Assembly: GCA_030671095.1 (NCBI GenBank)
Contig: DAOVAK010000216.1
Location: 1-5,608, forward strand
Reading direction: 5' to 3'
Length of the DNA stretch: 5,608 bases
Source of the DNA: Deltaproteobacteria bacterium
GTDB lineage: Bacteria > Desulfobacterota > DSM-4660 > Desulfatiglandales > HGW-15
In this document: positions 1 to 5,496 of the stretch, in pieces
How the letters are laid out: the number at the start of each line of letters is the position of its first letter
Position numbering within the stretch: the first letter of the stretch is position 1
Notes under the pieces: generated by a model
Databases searched by the model: none
Seen by the model: only the letters and a program-made list of their open reading frames with translations
Told to the model about the DNA's origin: nothing
Position numbers and translations under genes: made by a program

Positions 1-1728
1 AGCGCAGATGTTAAAGGCTACAGCCGCCTTATGGGAGATGACGAGCTTGAGACTGTCCGTACTTTGGAGGCCTACCGGGAGATGATAGCTGAGGTCATCA
101 GAAACTACCGCGGTCGGGTTGTAGATTCACCCGGAGACAACGTACTGGCTGAGTTTGCAAGCGTAGTGGATGCTGTAGAATGCGCGGTTGAAATCCAAAA
201 AGAACTAAAAGCGAAAAATGAGGAGCTTGCCGGAAATCGTAGGATGGAATTTCGTATAGGTATTAACCTAGGGGATCTGATCGAGGAAGGTGAGAGGATT
301 TATGGCGATGGGGTCAATGTTGCTGCACGGATAGAGGGTCTGGCTGAAGGGGGAGGAATCTGCATCTCTGGAACTGCCTTTGACCAGGTAGAAAGCAAAC
401 TAGGGCTGGAATTTGAATACCTTGGAGAACAGGCAGTTAAAAACATCAAGAAGCCCGTTAGGGTGTACCGGGTTCAGATGGAAAGGAGAGAGGCTTATGT
501 TGAGGTGAGCAGAGAACTTCCATTGCCAGAGAAGCCCTCCATAGCTGTACTGCCTTTTGTCAACATGAGTGGCGATCCTGAGCAGGAATATTTTAGCGAC
601 GGGATAACTGAGGAAATCATCACCGCACTCTCTAAAGTTCCAATGATGTTTGTCATTGCCCGTAATTCGACATTCACTTACAAAGGTAGGCCTGTAAAGG
701 TCCAACAGGTGGGCGAGGAATTGGGCGTACTATACATCCTGGAAGGAAGCGTCCGCAAGGCGGGAAATCGAGTACGAATTACGGCTCAGCTAGTGGATGC
801 CATTACAGGCCATCATCTGTGGGCAGAGAGATATGAACGCGACCTAAAAGACATCTTCGCCCTCCAAGATGAGATCACCTTCAAAATCCTGACTGCCCTT
901 CAGGTGACGCTCACAGAAGGGGAGCGGGCACGAGTATGGGCAACAAGGACGGAGAACCTTGATGCCTTCTTAAAGTATTTACAGGCTCGTCAGTACGGTG
1001 CACTTATTAGCAAAGAAGGTAATGTTTTCGCTCGGCAGGTGGCACAAGAGGCCATTAACTTAGATGAGAAGTACTCTGATCCCTATGTACTCATGGCTTG
1101 GACCCACTGGTTCGATGCGAGGTTTGGATGGAGTGAATCCCGTTCTGAGTCATTTAAACAGTCTTATGTAACTACACAGAAGGCTCAGGCCTTGGATGAC
1201 TCCCATCCTGGTGTCCATATGTTACTGGGTGGGCTTCACCTGTACGAAGGGCGGTATGAAGAGGCTATCAGCGAAGGAGAGAAGGCCGTTGCCCTAGGCC
1301 CTAATGATGCTGACATTCATGCGACTATGGCCCACATCTTGCGTTATGCAGGAAAGTTTGAGGAGGCGATCGTTTTGATTCAAAGGGCCTTACGCCTTCA
1401 ACCCAGCTATCCAAGCTGGTATTTAGGTGAGCTCGCTATGTGCTACTACTACGTTGGCAGGTATGAGGAGGCAATTAGATTAGCCGGCCAGTTGCACAGC
1501 CTGGCTAACAACCGACAAGAGAAATTCATTTCGTATTGGTATTATGCGATTTTGGCCATGAACTATATTAGGTTGGGCCGGGATCAAGAGGCTCGAGAGG
1601 CAGCAGTAGAAGTGCATCGGGTCTTTCCAGAGTACTCCCTAGAGTGGGACAGAAAATTTAGCGTCTACAAGGACCCAGCGCACTTAGAACGCCAACACGA
1701 AGACCTACGGAAGGCGGGGCTTAAGTGA
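1..1728 (+). CDS. Class III adenylate/guanylate cyclase with TolB-like domain and TPR tail (5' partial)
   Basis: This signalling enzyme would convert a nucleoside triphosphate to a cyclic nucleotide. The frame is open to the left edge: the first visible residues, ADVKGYS, are the cyclase beta-1 motif with the first metal-binding Asp. The in-frame ATG at 31 would remove that Asp and is not the real start. In 575 visible residues (numbered from base 1), the cyclase domain spans about 1-155. Its second metal Asp is D46 in SPGDNVLAEF, and the transition-state Asn/Arg are N106 and R110 in VNVAAR. A TolB-N-terminal-like domain (COG5616 type) follows at about 178-300, opening with SIAVLPFVNMSGD and including GSVRKAGNRVRITAQL. 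TPR-like helices run from about 400 to 545, with GRYEEAI appearing twice and GKFEEAI once. No membrane segment is visible, so this portion looks cytoplasmic. The residues matching the purine-specifying Lys/Asp pair are D42 and R99, so the substrate cannot be called. The stop is TGA at 1726-1728. Confidence 0.92.
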   Translation, partial: SADVKGYSRLMGDDELETVRTLEAYREMIAEVIRNYRGRVVDSPGDNVLAEFASVVDAVECAVEIQKELKAKNEELAGNRRMEFRIGINLGDLIEEGERIYGDGVNVAARIEGLAEGGGICISGTAFDQVESKLGLEFEYLGEQAVKNIKKPVRVYRVQMERREAYVEVSRELPLPEKPSIAVLPFVNMSGDPEQEYFSDGITEEIITALSKVPMMFVIARNSTFTYKGRPVKVQQVGEELGVLYILEGSVRKAGNRVRITAQLVDAITGHHLWAERYERDLKDIFALQDEITFKILTALQVTLTEGERARVWATRTENLDAFLKYLQARQYGALISKEGNVFARQVAQEAINLDEKYSDPYVLMAWTHWFDARFGWSESRSESFKQSYVTTQKAQALDDSHPGVHMLLGGLHLYEGRYEEAISEGEKAVALGPNDADIHATMAHILRYAGKFEEAIVLIQRALRLQPSYPSWYLGELAMCYYYVGRYEEAIRLAGQLHSLANNRQEKFISYWYYAILAMNYIRLGRDQEAREAAVEVHRVFPEYSLEWDRKFSVYKDPAHLERQHEDLRKAGLK

Positions 1729-2018
1729 GATGAAACGAGATACAATACGTTGTGGTTCTTGAAAATGCTGGAAGAGTGAAGACTAGCTTGCCATAAGCTT
1801 CAATCTGAGCAAATCCCAGTATACATCTGGCATTCAAAACCGGAACTTCGCCTTGGAAGCCATCGAGCAGAGTAAAAATCCTCGACTTGAGGTCGAGGAA
1901 ACGACTCCTCACCGCAATATATTGTCTGCCGAGACAGTTGGTGAGGGTGAGGTCCTTAGAAACTGGATATTAAGGCAGGACTAATGATCTGTCGAACCAC
2001 TCAAGTACGGCCCCCTTC
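1729..2018. other. Convergent intergenic gap, no supported gene
   Basis: This gap separates the 3' ends of the plus-strand cyclase gene and the minus-strand ribbon-helix-helix gene. A 63-codon minus-strand ORF exists (1721-1912), but it starts with GTG, has no Shine-Dalgarno sequence, overlaps the cyclase stop and matches no family I recognise. Visible small structures are a weak stem AGCTT/AAGCT near 1784-1798, a 10-bp palindrome CAATATATTG at 1915-1924, a short TGTCT/AGACA hairpin at 1923-1936 and the terminator candidate at 1874-1899. I see no clear intrinsic terminator for the cyclase gene on the plus strand. Confidence 0.6.
1874..1899 (-). terminator. Candidate Rho-independent terminator (minus strand)
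   Basis: A perfect 8-bp stem pairs TCCTCGAC (1879-1886) with GTCGAGGA (1892-1899) around a 5-nt loop. Read on the minus strand, the stem is followed at once by five Ts (1878-1874). This is the expected layout of an intrinsic terminator for leftward transcripts, here about 120 bases past the stop of the ribbon-helix-helix gene. On the plus strand no T-run follows, so it would not end the cyclase transcript. The U-tract is short, so termination may be partial. Confidence 0.5.
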
Positions 2019-2216
2019 TCACATACTCTTCAACCTTGAGTACTTGTAGTCAATATAGAAACGAATAATGTCGTCAAGCATTTCCTCGAGGGTCTTGTCT
2101 TCAAGAGCCGCCGCTGCTTTTACCCGCTTCCAGTAATCATAGTCCACCTTTATTTGAATAAACCTCCACCCCTCCCTTAACTTCCTCGCCTTTGGCCCAT
2201 TAGTTGCCTTTAGCAT
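2019..2216 (-). CDS. Small ribbon-helix-helix (CopG/Arc-like) DNA-binding protein
   Basis: This 65-residue protein probably acts as a dimeric transcriptional regulator or an antitoxin. Its pattern fits the ribbon-helix-helix fold. A basic N-terminal arm (KARKLREG, residues 9-16) leads into a strand with alternating hydrophobic residues (WRFIQIKVD, 17-25). Helix one follows at about 27-39, then a turn at EDKT, and helix two at about 42-57 (LEEMLDDIIRFYI). In this fold the strand pair binds the DNA major groove. The start is ATG at 2216, preceded on the minus strand by a G-rich AGGGGGGG ribosome binding site about seven bases upstream. It is separated by 331 bases from the operon to its right and has its own AT-rich upstream region. 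No toxin gene is visible beside it, so a solo regulator, perhaps self-regulating, is the simpler reading. The family assignment is by pattern only. Confidence 0.65.
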   Translation of the reverse strand: MLKATNGPKARKLREGWRFIQIKVDYDYWKRVKAAAALEDKTLEEMLDDIIRFYIDYKYSRLKSM

Positions 2217-2243
2217 TTCGTGCCCCCCCTATCACGATCATCA

Positions 2244-2283
2244 AATATATTAGTTATCTAAATAAATTAAGAAACATTAGATA
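2244..2283 (-). promoter_or_regulatory. Candidate promoter/operator of the ribbon-helix-helix gene
   Basis: On the minus strand TATATT (2249-2244) is a good -10 match placed about 28 bases before the start codon, leaving room for the G-rich ribosome binding site. No good -35 exists at normal spacing. Instead, a perfect 7-bp inverted repeat, TATCTAA (2255-2261) and TTAGATA (2277-2283), covers the -35/spacer zone with 15 bases between its arms. A repressor site in that place would suit self-regulation by the small DNA-binding protein encoded downstream. This is inferred from position only. Confidence 0.3.
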
Positions 2284-2397
2284 GCACGATAAAACTAAGA
2301 ATGCCACACATCGTCCCAGGCTAGAACCTTCTTAAGAAACTTGGCTTTCTTAGTCAACAAATATTTTTTAAAATAACAGAATAACGATTGAGGGCAA

Positions 2398-2502
2398 ATG
2401 AAGGAAAGAAGGGAAGTGGCTAAAAAGACTCACTATTACCGAGACGGTCTGCGCTACAAGAGGGGGAGGCCCCTAAGTGATTCAGTGACCCTAAAAGGCT
2501 AA
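2398..2502 (+). CDS. Possible 34-aa basic peptide with AT-hook-like motif (doubtful)
   Basis: An ATG-to-TAA frame of 34 codons encodes a strongly basic peptide. It begins MKERREVAKK and contains RYKRGRPLSDS, whose RGRP core resembles an AT-hook, a short motif that binds the minor groove of AT-rich DNA. GAGGG lies just upstream but only three bases from the ATG, closer than normal for a ribosome binding site. It is the only plus-strand gene candidate between 1729 and the right edge. The frame is short enough to occur by chance, and the RGRP match is only four residues, so treat it as a candidate. Confidence 0.22.
   Translation: MKERREVAKKTHYYRDGLRYKRGRPLSDSVTLKG
2461..2474. repeat. Short G/C-run hairpin
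   Basis: AGGGG (2461-2465) pairs with CCCCT (2470-2474) around a 4-nt loop. It lies inside the doubtful 34-codon ORF and has no T-run on either strand. It is one of two similar G-run/C-run hairpins within 75 bases. Confidence 0.35.
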
Positions 2503-2519
2503 CTTATATTTACTTTTTT

Positions 2520-2535
2520 GAGGGGGTCTCCCCTC
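2520..2535. repeat. G/C-run hairpin just past the operon's 3' end
   Basis: GAGGGG (2520-2525) pairs with CCCCTC (2530-2535) around the loop GTCT. It lies 12 bases beyond the TAA stop of the last minus-strand operon gene. On the minus strand the following bases are AAAAAAG, so it lacks a U-tract. It may protect the 3' end of the transcript or act with other factors rather than being an intrinsic terminator. Confidence 0.4.
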
Positions 2536-2547
2536 TTTCCGATCTCA

Positions 2548-3885
2548 TTAATGTGCACGGCGGCCTTCATGGGTGGTCAAAATGTAGCGGAACTTCTTGG
2601 TCTCGCGGGCTAATAGACTCAGTGTGAATTTCACGGTGTCCAGATCCACCTTCTCGTAATGATCAAAATCTCCAAGTTTTTTGATTTCCCAGTGTGAGGT
2701 CTTGAAATTGCGCTTTATCTCCACCTTGATAGGAAGGTCTCGCGTGTTCTTGACTTCGATCTCGAATTCCCTGACCTCGTCCCACCCGCTGATATTCCCC
2801 TTATTGTCGAAGAGATACCGGTCGGTCTTGTGGTCCATCAAAGTGGGCTTCACAATGACATTGGCCACAGCGCCAAGATTCAGTTCCACGTCCTCATTGA
2901 CCGGGATGTATTTGAAGCGGGACTGTCCCTCATAAGAGAAATGACCCCCTTCACCCACGTTACGGTAAACTTTGAGTACGCCGCCCGGAATAGGTGTCTC
3001 TCCCAGATTGTGGACTTTGTCGTTTTTGAAACTGAGAAAACGCATCACCTGATTGCTGTAGCGTTCTTCCTCGTATTTATAGAGGTTAACAACGGGAACC
3101 GTGTCCACAGCAAAGCTGGGCAAACGTTTAGCCCAGCCATGAGGAATGGTTTCTGTCCCCTCAATGGTGTAGAGAAAATACTCACTAATCCCCTCTTTCT
3201 TGATCTCCTTTGGCCTGGCCTTCATTGCAACTTCTGCTTCCTGCATAGCACGTTTGGCCTCTTCCATGAGGGCTGCTCTGGGTGCTCGCACCCCGGGGAC
3301 CATGGGAGGGGGCCCCGGGCGGCCATAGGGGTACTTCCGTCTTGCCAGATCGGCTATCCGATCGATGATGTTGATTTTGCCCACAATCATCCGGGTCTGT
3401 GCGTTTTCATAGTCTTCACCGCTGTTATTGGTGACTCGCACATAGCCTTTCAGATGCATGCCCTTTTCATCTTTGCTTAGGGTCCCCATGTAAAAGGCGC
3501 GCCAGGACAGACCGCTAGTGAGGTACGTAATCTCCACGGGCACGTTCCCACTGATCTGGCTCTGTAGATGCCAAAGGCCCAGGTTGCGCACCCTGGGGGG
3601 GAAGGTGAGGTCCTGGATATCAATGCTTTCACCATACATTTTGGGTAGCATTTCCAGACTGGTGGGATCAATGAGCGTATTGGCCCAAGAAAACTGAAGG
3701 CGGTTGAGACCCTTCTTCAAGGTGAGTGACCGACTTTCCCTAACCAACGTGAGGTCGGCTGAGTTGTAGATGGTCAATTGCACGGTGTCCCGTTTCGGGA
3801 GGATGACCAGATCTACTTTTGCAAGGGCAAAGCTGTGACTCAAAACAACAGCGGCAGTCGCCAAGAATATCCATTTGTATCTCAT
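2548..3885 (-). CDS. Exported DUF4139-family protein, 445 aa (paralogue A)
   Basis: This is a predicted exported protein of unknown biochemical role. Residues 1-22 form a signal peptide with a basic start, a hydrophobic core and ALA before a likely cleavage site. There is no lipobox Cys. The mature protein is beta-rich and matches the DUF4139 pattern: LTIYNSADLTLVRESRSLTL (37-56), ITYLTSGLSWRAFYMG (119-134), GYVRVTNNSGEDYE (147-160), FLYTIEGTETIPHGW (237-251), and GGVLKVYRN leading to YIPVNEDVELNLG (301-338). A proline/glycine-rich stretch (185-203) followed by an Ala/Glu/Lys helix (204-230) is absent from the upstream paralogue. The start at 3885 has an excellent AGGAGGG site six bases upstream, in a 14-base gap after the previous gene's stop, so the two are surely co-transcribed. 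No catalytic residues are known to me. It ends at TAA, 2548-2550. Confidence 0.85.
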   Translation of the reverse strand: MRYKWIFLATAAVVLSHSFALAKVDLVILPKRDTVQLTIYNSADLTLVRESRSLTLKKGLNRLQFSWANTLIDPTSLEMLPKMYGESIDIQDLTFPPRVRNLGLWHLQSQISGNVPVEITYLTSGLSWRAFYMGTLSKDEKGMHLKGYVRVTNNSGEDYENAQTRMIVGKINIIDRIADLARRKYPYGRPGPPPMVPGVRAPRAALMEEAKRAMQEAEVAMKARPKEIKKEGISEYFLYTIEGTETIPHGWAKRLPSFAVDTVPVVNLYKYEEERYSNQVMRFLSFKNDKVHNLGETPIPGGVLKVYRNVGEGGHFSYEGQSRFKYIPVNEDVELNLGAVANVIVKPTLMDHKTDRYLFDNKGNISGWDEVREFEIEVKNTRDLPIKVEIKRNFKTSHWEIKKLGDFDHYEKVDLDTVKFTLSLLARETKKFRYILTTHEGRRAH

Positions 3886-3899
3886 TTCCTGCCCTCCTC

Positions 3900-5039
3900 T
3901 CAGCGCACATTTCTGCGGTGGTAGTGCATGCTCAGCTCTCTTTTGCTGTGAGCAGGCAACGCAATCTCAAATTCCAGTGTATAGGCATCCTTTCGCTTGT
4001 ATTCCATGTTGCACGCCTCCATATCCCACTGCCCGGGGATATGCTGAATCACGGTGAGCATGGCTGGCTTGTCTTTGAAGTTCTCGATGGTCGCCACGAT
4101 GATCTCGTCCGTATCGTAGAGCACTATTCGGTTTTTCCTGTTGTGCCGCACATTAATCCGCTCTTCCCGCATTTTACGCTGCGTCACCACAATATCGCGG
4201 CTGTCCCCGATGTAGACCTCCATCTCTTCCCCCACAGGTACCAGCTTGGTATGGTCTTCGCCCAGGAAAATCGTACTTTTATGCCCATCCTCCTGAAACA
4301 CCCGCACCTTTCCTGCCGCCAGGACTGATGAACCGAGGCCCATTTCCTTGACGTTTTTGATTCGGTACGTCACCGGGATGCCCACGTTCGTGTCCAGCTT
4401 CTCCGGGTCCCAGGGCAGCTTTCCCGCGTCAAATGTCCATCGCTTTTCAATCGGCACGTCAGCTCTGTTCAAGTAGAGCAGTTGTTTGGTTTCCTCGTGG
4501 CTGATACTTTTCTCAAAAACCTCACTCTCATCCAGAAGGACCAAAGCCCTTTCAAAATCCTCACCTGAAAAATTGCGGAGGACCAAAAAGCTTTTGAGAT
4601 TCATCCGTGTTTCTTCCCTGTTCGCAAGACCTTTGTATGTAATCAGCCGATCGATAAAAGAGAGGAGATAGCTGATTCGAACCTTGACTTCGAAAGCATC
4701 TCGACTGTAGATTTCCCAGACCAGTGCCGCCTCGTTGGGAGGATAACTCACATTAAGCAGGGTAACCTCATCCGGTTGAGTAAGTACGGCCAGGCGGATC
4801 GAGTCCACATCAATGCTCACGCCTTTCCAAGAAAAGTCCACCTTGTTCAGCCCCTTCTGGAGCGTCAGTACACGTTCCTCCTCGATCAGAGTGGCCTTCG
4901 GATTATCAAGACGAATAATGGTCTTGCCTCTTTCGGGCAACGCCACCAGCTTGATTCGGGCGTGCACGGGGTTTCCGAGAAGGAGAAAGAACACTCCAAG
5001 GGCGAAGAGAACATTAATGGTCCTTTTTCCTTTCATCAT
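3900..5039 (-). CDS. Exported DUF4139-like protein, 379 aa (paralogue B)
   Basis: This is a diverged, shorter paralogue of the downstream gene. Residues 1-27 form a signal peptide (MMKGKR, hydrophobic VLFALGVFFLLLG, then VHA before a likely cleavage site). The mature N-termini of the two proteins align closely: IKLVALPERGKT (29-40), LTLQKGLNKVDFSW (58-71), VRISYLLSF (120-128) and LVLRNFSGEDFE (152-163) match their counterparts in paralogue A. The proline-rich insert and helix are missing. The C-terminal half keeps a GKVRVF plus LVPVGEEMEVYIG signature (243-278) like the DUF4139 core. The start is ATG at 5039, with a second ATG at 5036; AAAGGAG lies about six bases before the first. It follows the CMD-like gene by 66 bases. 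The role is unknown. Co-export with its paralogue suggests a shared periplasmic or cell-surface complex, which is inference. Confidence 0.83.
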   Translation of the reverse strand: MMKGKRTINVLFALGVFFLLLGNPVHARIKLVALPERGKTIIRLDNPKATLIEEERVLTLQKGLNKVDFSWKGVSIDVDSIRLAVLTQPDEVTLLNVSYPPNEAALVWEIYSRDAFEVKVRISYLLSFIDRLITYKGLANREETRMNLKSFLVLRNFSGEDFERALVLLDESEVFEKSISHEETKQLLYLNRADVPIEKRWTFDAGKLPWDPEKLDTNVGIPVTYRIKNVKEMGLGSSVLAAGKVRVFQEDGHKSTIFLGEDHTKLVPVGEEMEVYIGDSRDIVVTQRKMREERINVRHNRKNRIVLYDTDEIIVATIENFKDKPAMLTVIQHIPGQWDMEACNMEYKRKDAYTLEFEIALPAHSKRELSMHYHRRNVR

Positions 5040-5070
5040 TCCTGTCTCCTTTGCTAAGTTTCCATGTCAC

Positions 5071-5096
5071 CTTAATCGAGTCAAAACTCGATTAGG
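5071..5096. repeat. Perfect intercistronic hairpin
   Basis: TAATCGAGT (5073-5081) pairs perfectly with ACTCGATTA (5086-5094) around the 4-nt loop CAAA. A T-G wobble and a C-G pair extend the stem to 11. It lies in the 66-base gap between the CMD-like gene and paralogue B, nine bases past the CMD stop region. Neither strand has a following T-run (AAGG on the minus strand), so it is not a canonical terminator. It may set relative transcript levels by protecting the upstream mRNA 3' end, or it may be a partial attenuator. Confidence 0.55.
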
Positions 5097-5105
5097 GGTT
5101 ATTCG

Positions 5106-5426
5106 TTAATTGTCGCCTATCACGTCTGCCGCCCAACTGAGTGCAGCAGACACAGTGGGGAATCCAATCGTGCTTGTAAGCAGAATGATAGAGTGATAGA
5201 TCTCGTCAGGCTTTGCGCCCGTATTTAGCGCCCTTCTCACGTGGCTGTGTACGGCGCCTTCAGAGCGTAACGTGGTTGCCGCTGCCAACTGGATCAGATG
5301 TGCGGTTTTTTCATCTAGGGGCCCTTCCTGCCTTACCACTTTACCCAGTTCCTGCACAGAATCCATGAATTTCCCATGTTTTTTAGAAAGCTCTGCATAC
5401 CATTTGGGTGTTTTTCCCTCTGCCAT
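5106..5426 (-). CDS. Carboxymuconolactone decarboxylase/AhpD-like protein lacking the CxxC pair
   Basis: This 106-residue all-helical cytoplasmic protein belongs to the CMD/AhpD superfamily, which includes gamma-carboxymuconolactone decarboxylases and peroxidase-type AhpD proteins. Family features are the N-terminal helix, LDEKTAHLIQLAAATTLRSEG (37-57), SHVRRALNTGAKPDEI (61-76) and LLTSTIGFPTVSAAL (82-96). In AhpD the redox motif is CxxCxxxH. Here those positions are S55, A58 and H62, so both cysteines are missing and a thiol peroxidase or disulfide reductase role is unlikely. It could be a decarboxylase-like enzyme or a non-redox family member; the substrate is unknown. The start ATG at 5426 has a strong AAAGGAGG site about eight bases upstream. 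It is the first gene of the probable operon with the two exported DUF4139-type proteins. The stop is TAA at 5106-5108. Confidence 0.88.
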   Translation of the reverse strand: MAEGKTPKWYAELSKKHGKFMDSVQELGKVVRQEGPLDEKTAHLIQLAAATTLRSEGAVHSHVRRALNTGAKPDEIYHSIILLTSTIGFPTVSAALSWAADVIGDN

Positions 5427-5467
5427 GACATCTCCCTCCTTTCACTTTATTGGTTTAGACATGATTT

Positions 5468-5496
5468 ACCCTATCGTTGCATAAAAAACATGGCAA
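5468..5496 (-). promoter_or_regulatory. Candidate promoter of the minus-strand operon
   Basis: On the minus strand TTGCCA (5496-5491) matches a -35 box in five of six positions. After 17 bases TAGGGT (5473-5468) is a weak -10, about 42 bases before the CMD-like start codon. The -35 lies inside the left arm of the 15-bp inverted repeat, so the repeat could serve as an operator. The -10 is poor, so the promoter call is tentative. Confidence 0.25.

Larger units (their letters stand above)
2217..2547. other. AT-rich intergenic region with regulatory-looking repeats
   Basis: This 331-base gap lies between the ends of two minus-strand units. The left half (2230-2390) is AT-rich and probably holds the promoter of the ribbon-helix-helix gene. 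It contains a 7-bp inverted repeat (2255-2283), a 9-base direct repeat TTAAGAAAC (2267-2275 and 2332-2340), a 10-bp palindrome TTCTTAAGAA (2329-2338), and flanking CTAAGAA (2295-2301) and TTCTTAG (2347-2353). The right half holds a doubtful 34-codon plus-strand ORF and two G/C-run hairpins, AGGGG/CCCCT at 2461-2474 and GAGGGG/CCCCTC at 2520-2535. On the minus strand the second hairpin is followed by A residues rather than T, so it is not a canonical terminator for the operon ending at 2548. Confidence 0.6.

Noticed and set aside
31..33. ATG at base 31 as start of the cyclase gene
   Set aside because: The frame stays open upstream and encodes ADVKGYSRL, which includes the conserved first metal-binding Asp, so the gene starts outside the window.
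1721..1912. 63-codon minus-strand ORF after the ribbon-helix-helix gene, considered as a toxin partner
   Set aside because: GTG start, no Shine-Dalgarno sequence, 106-base gap from the neighbour, overlap with the cyclase stop and with a terminator-like hairpin, and no recognisable family pattern.
2533..2545. CTCTTTCCGATCT resembles a common sequencing-adapter end, raising a chimera question
   Set aside because: It has one extra T compared with the adapter core as I recall it, and the adjacent gene ends normally at its own stop. Chance similarity is more likely, though read mapping across the site would settle it.
2830..3480. 216-codon plus-strand ORF
   Set aside because: It lies wholly opposite the 445-aa exported protein, whose signal peptide, strong ribosome binding site and similarity to its neighbour show that the minus strand is the coding one.
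3819..4328. 169-codon plus-strand ORF spanning the junction of the two DUF4139-type genes
   Set aside because: It is antisense to two well-supported genes, lacks a ribosome binding site I can see and has no recognisable domain pattern.
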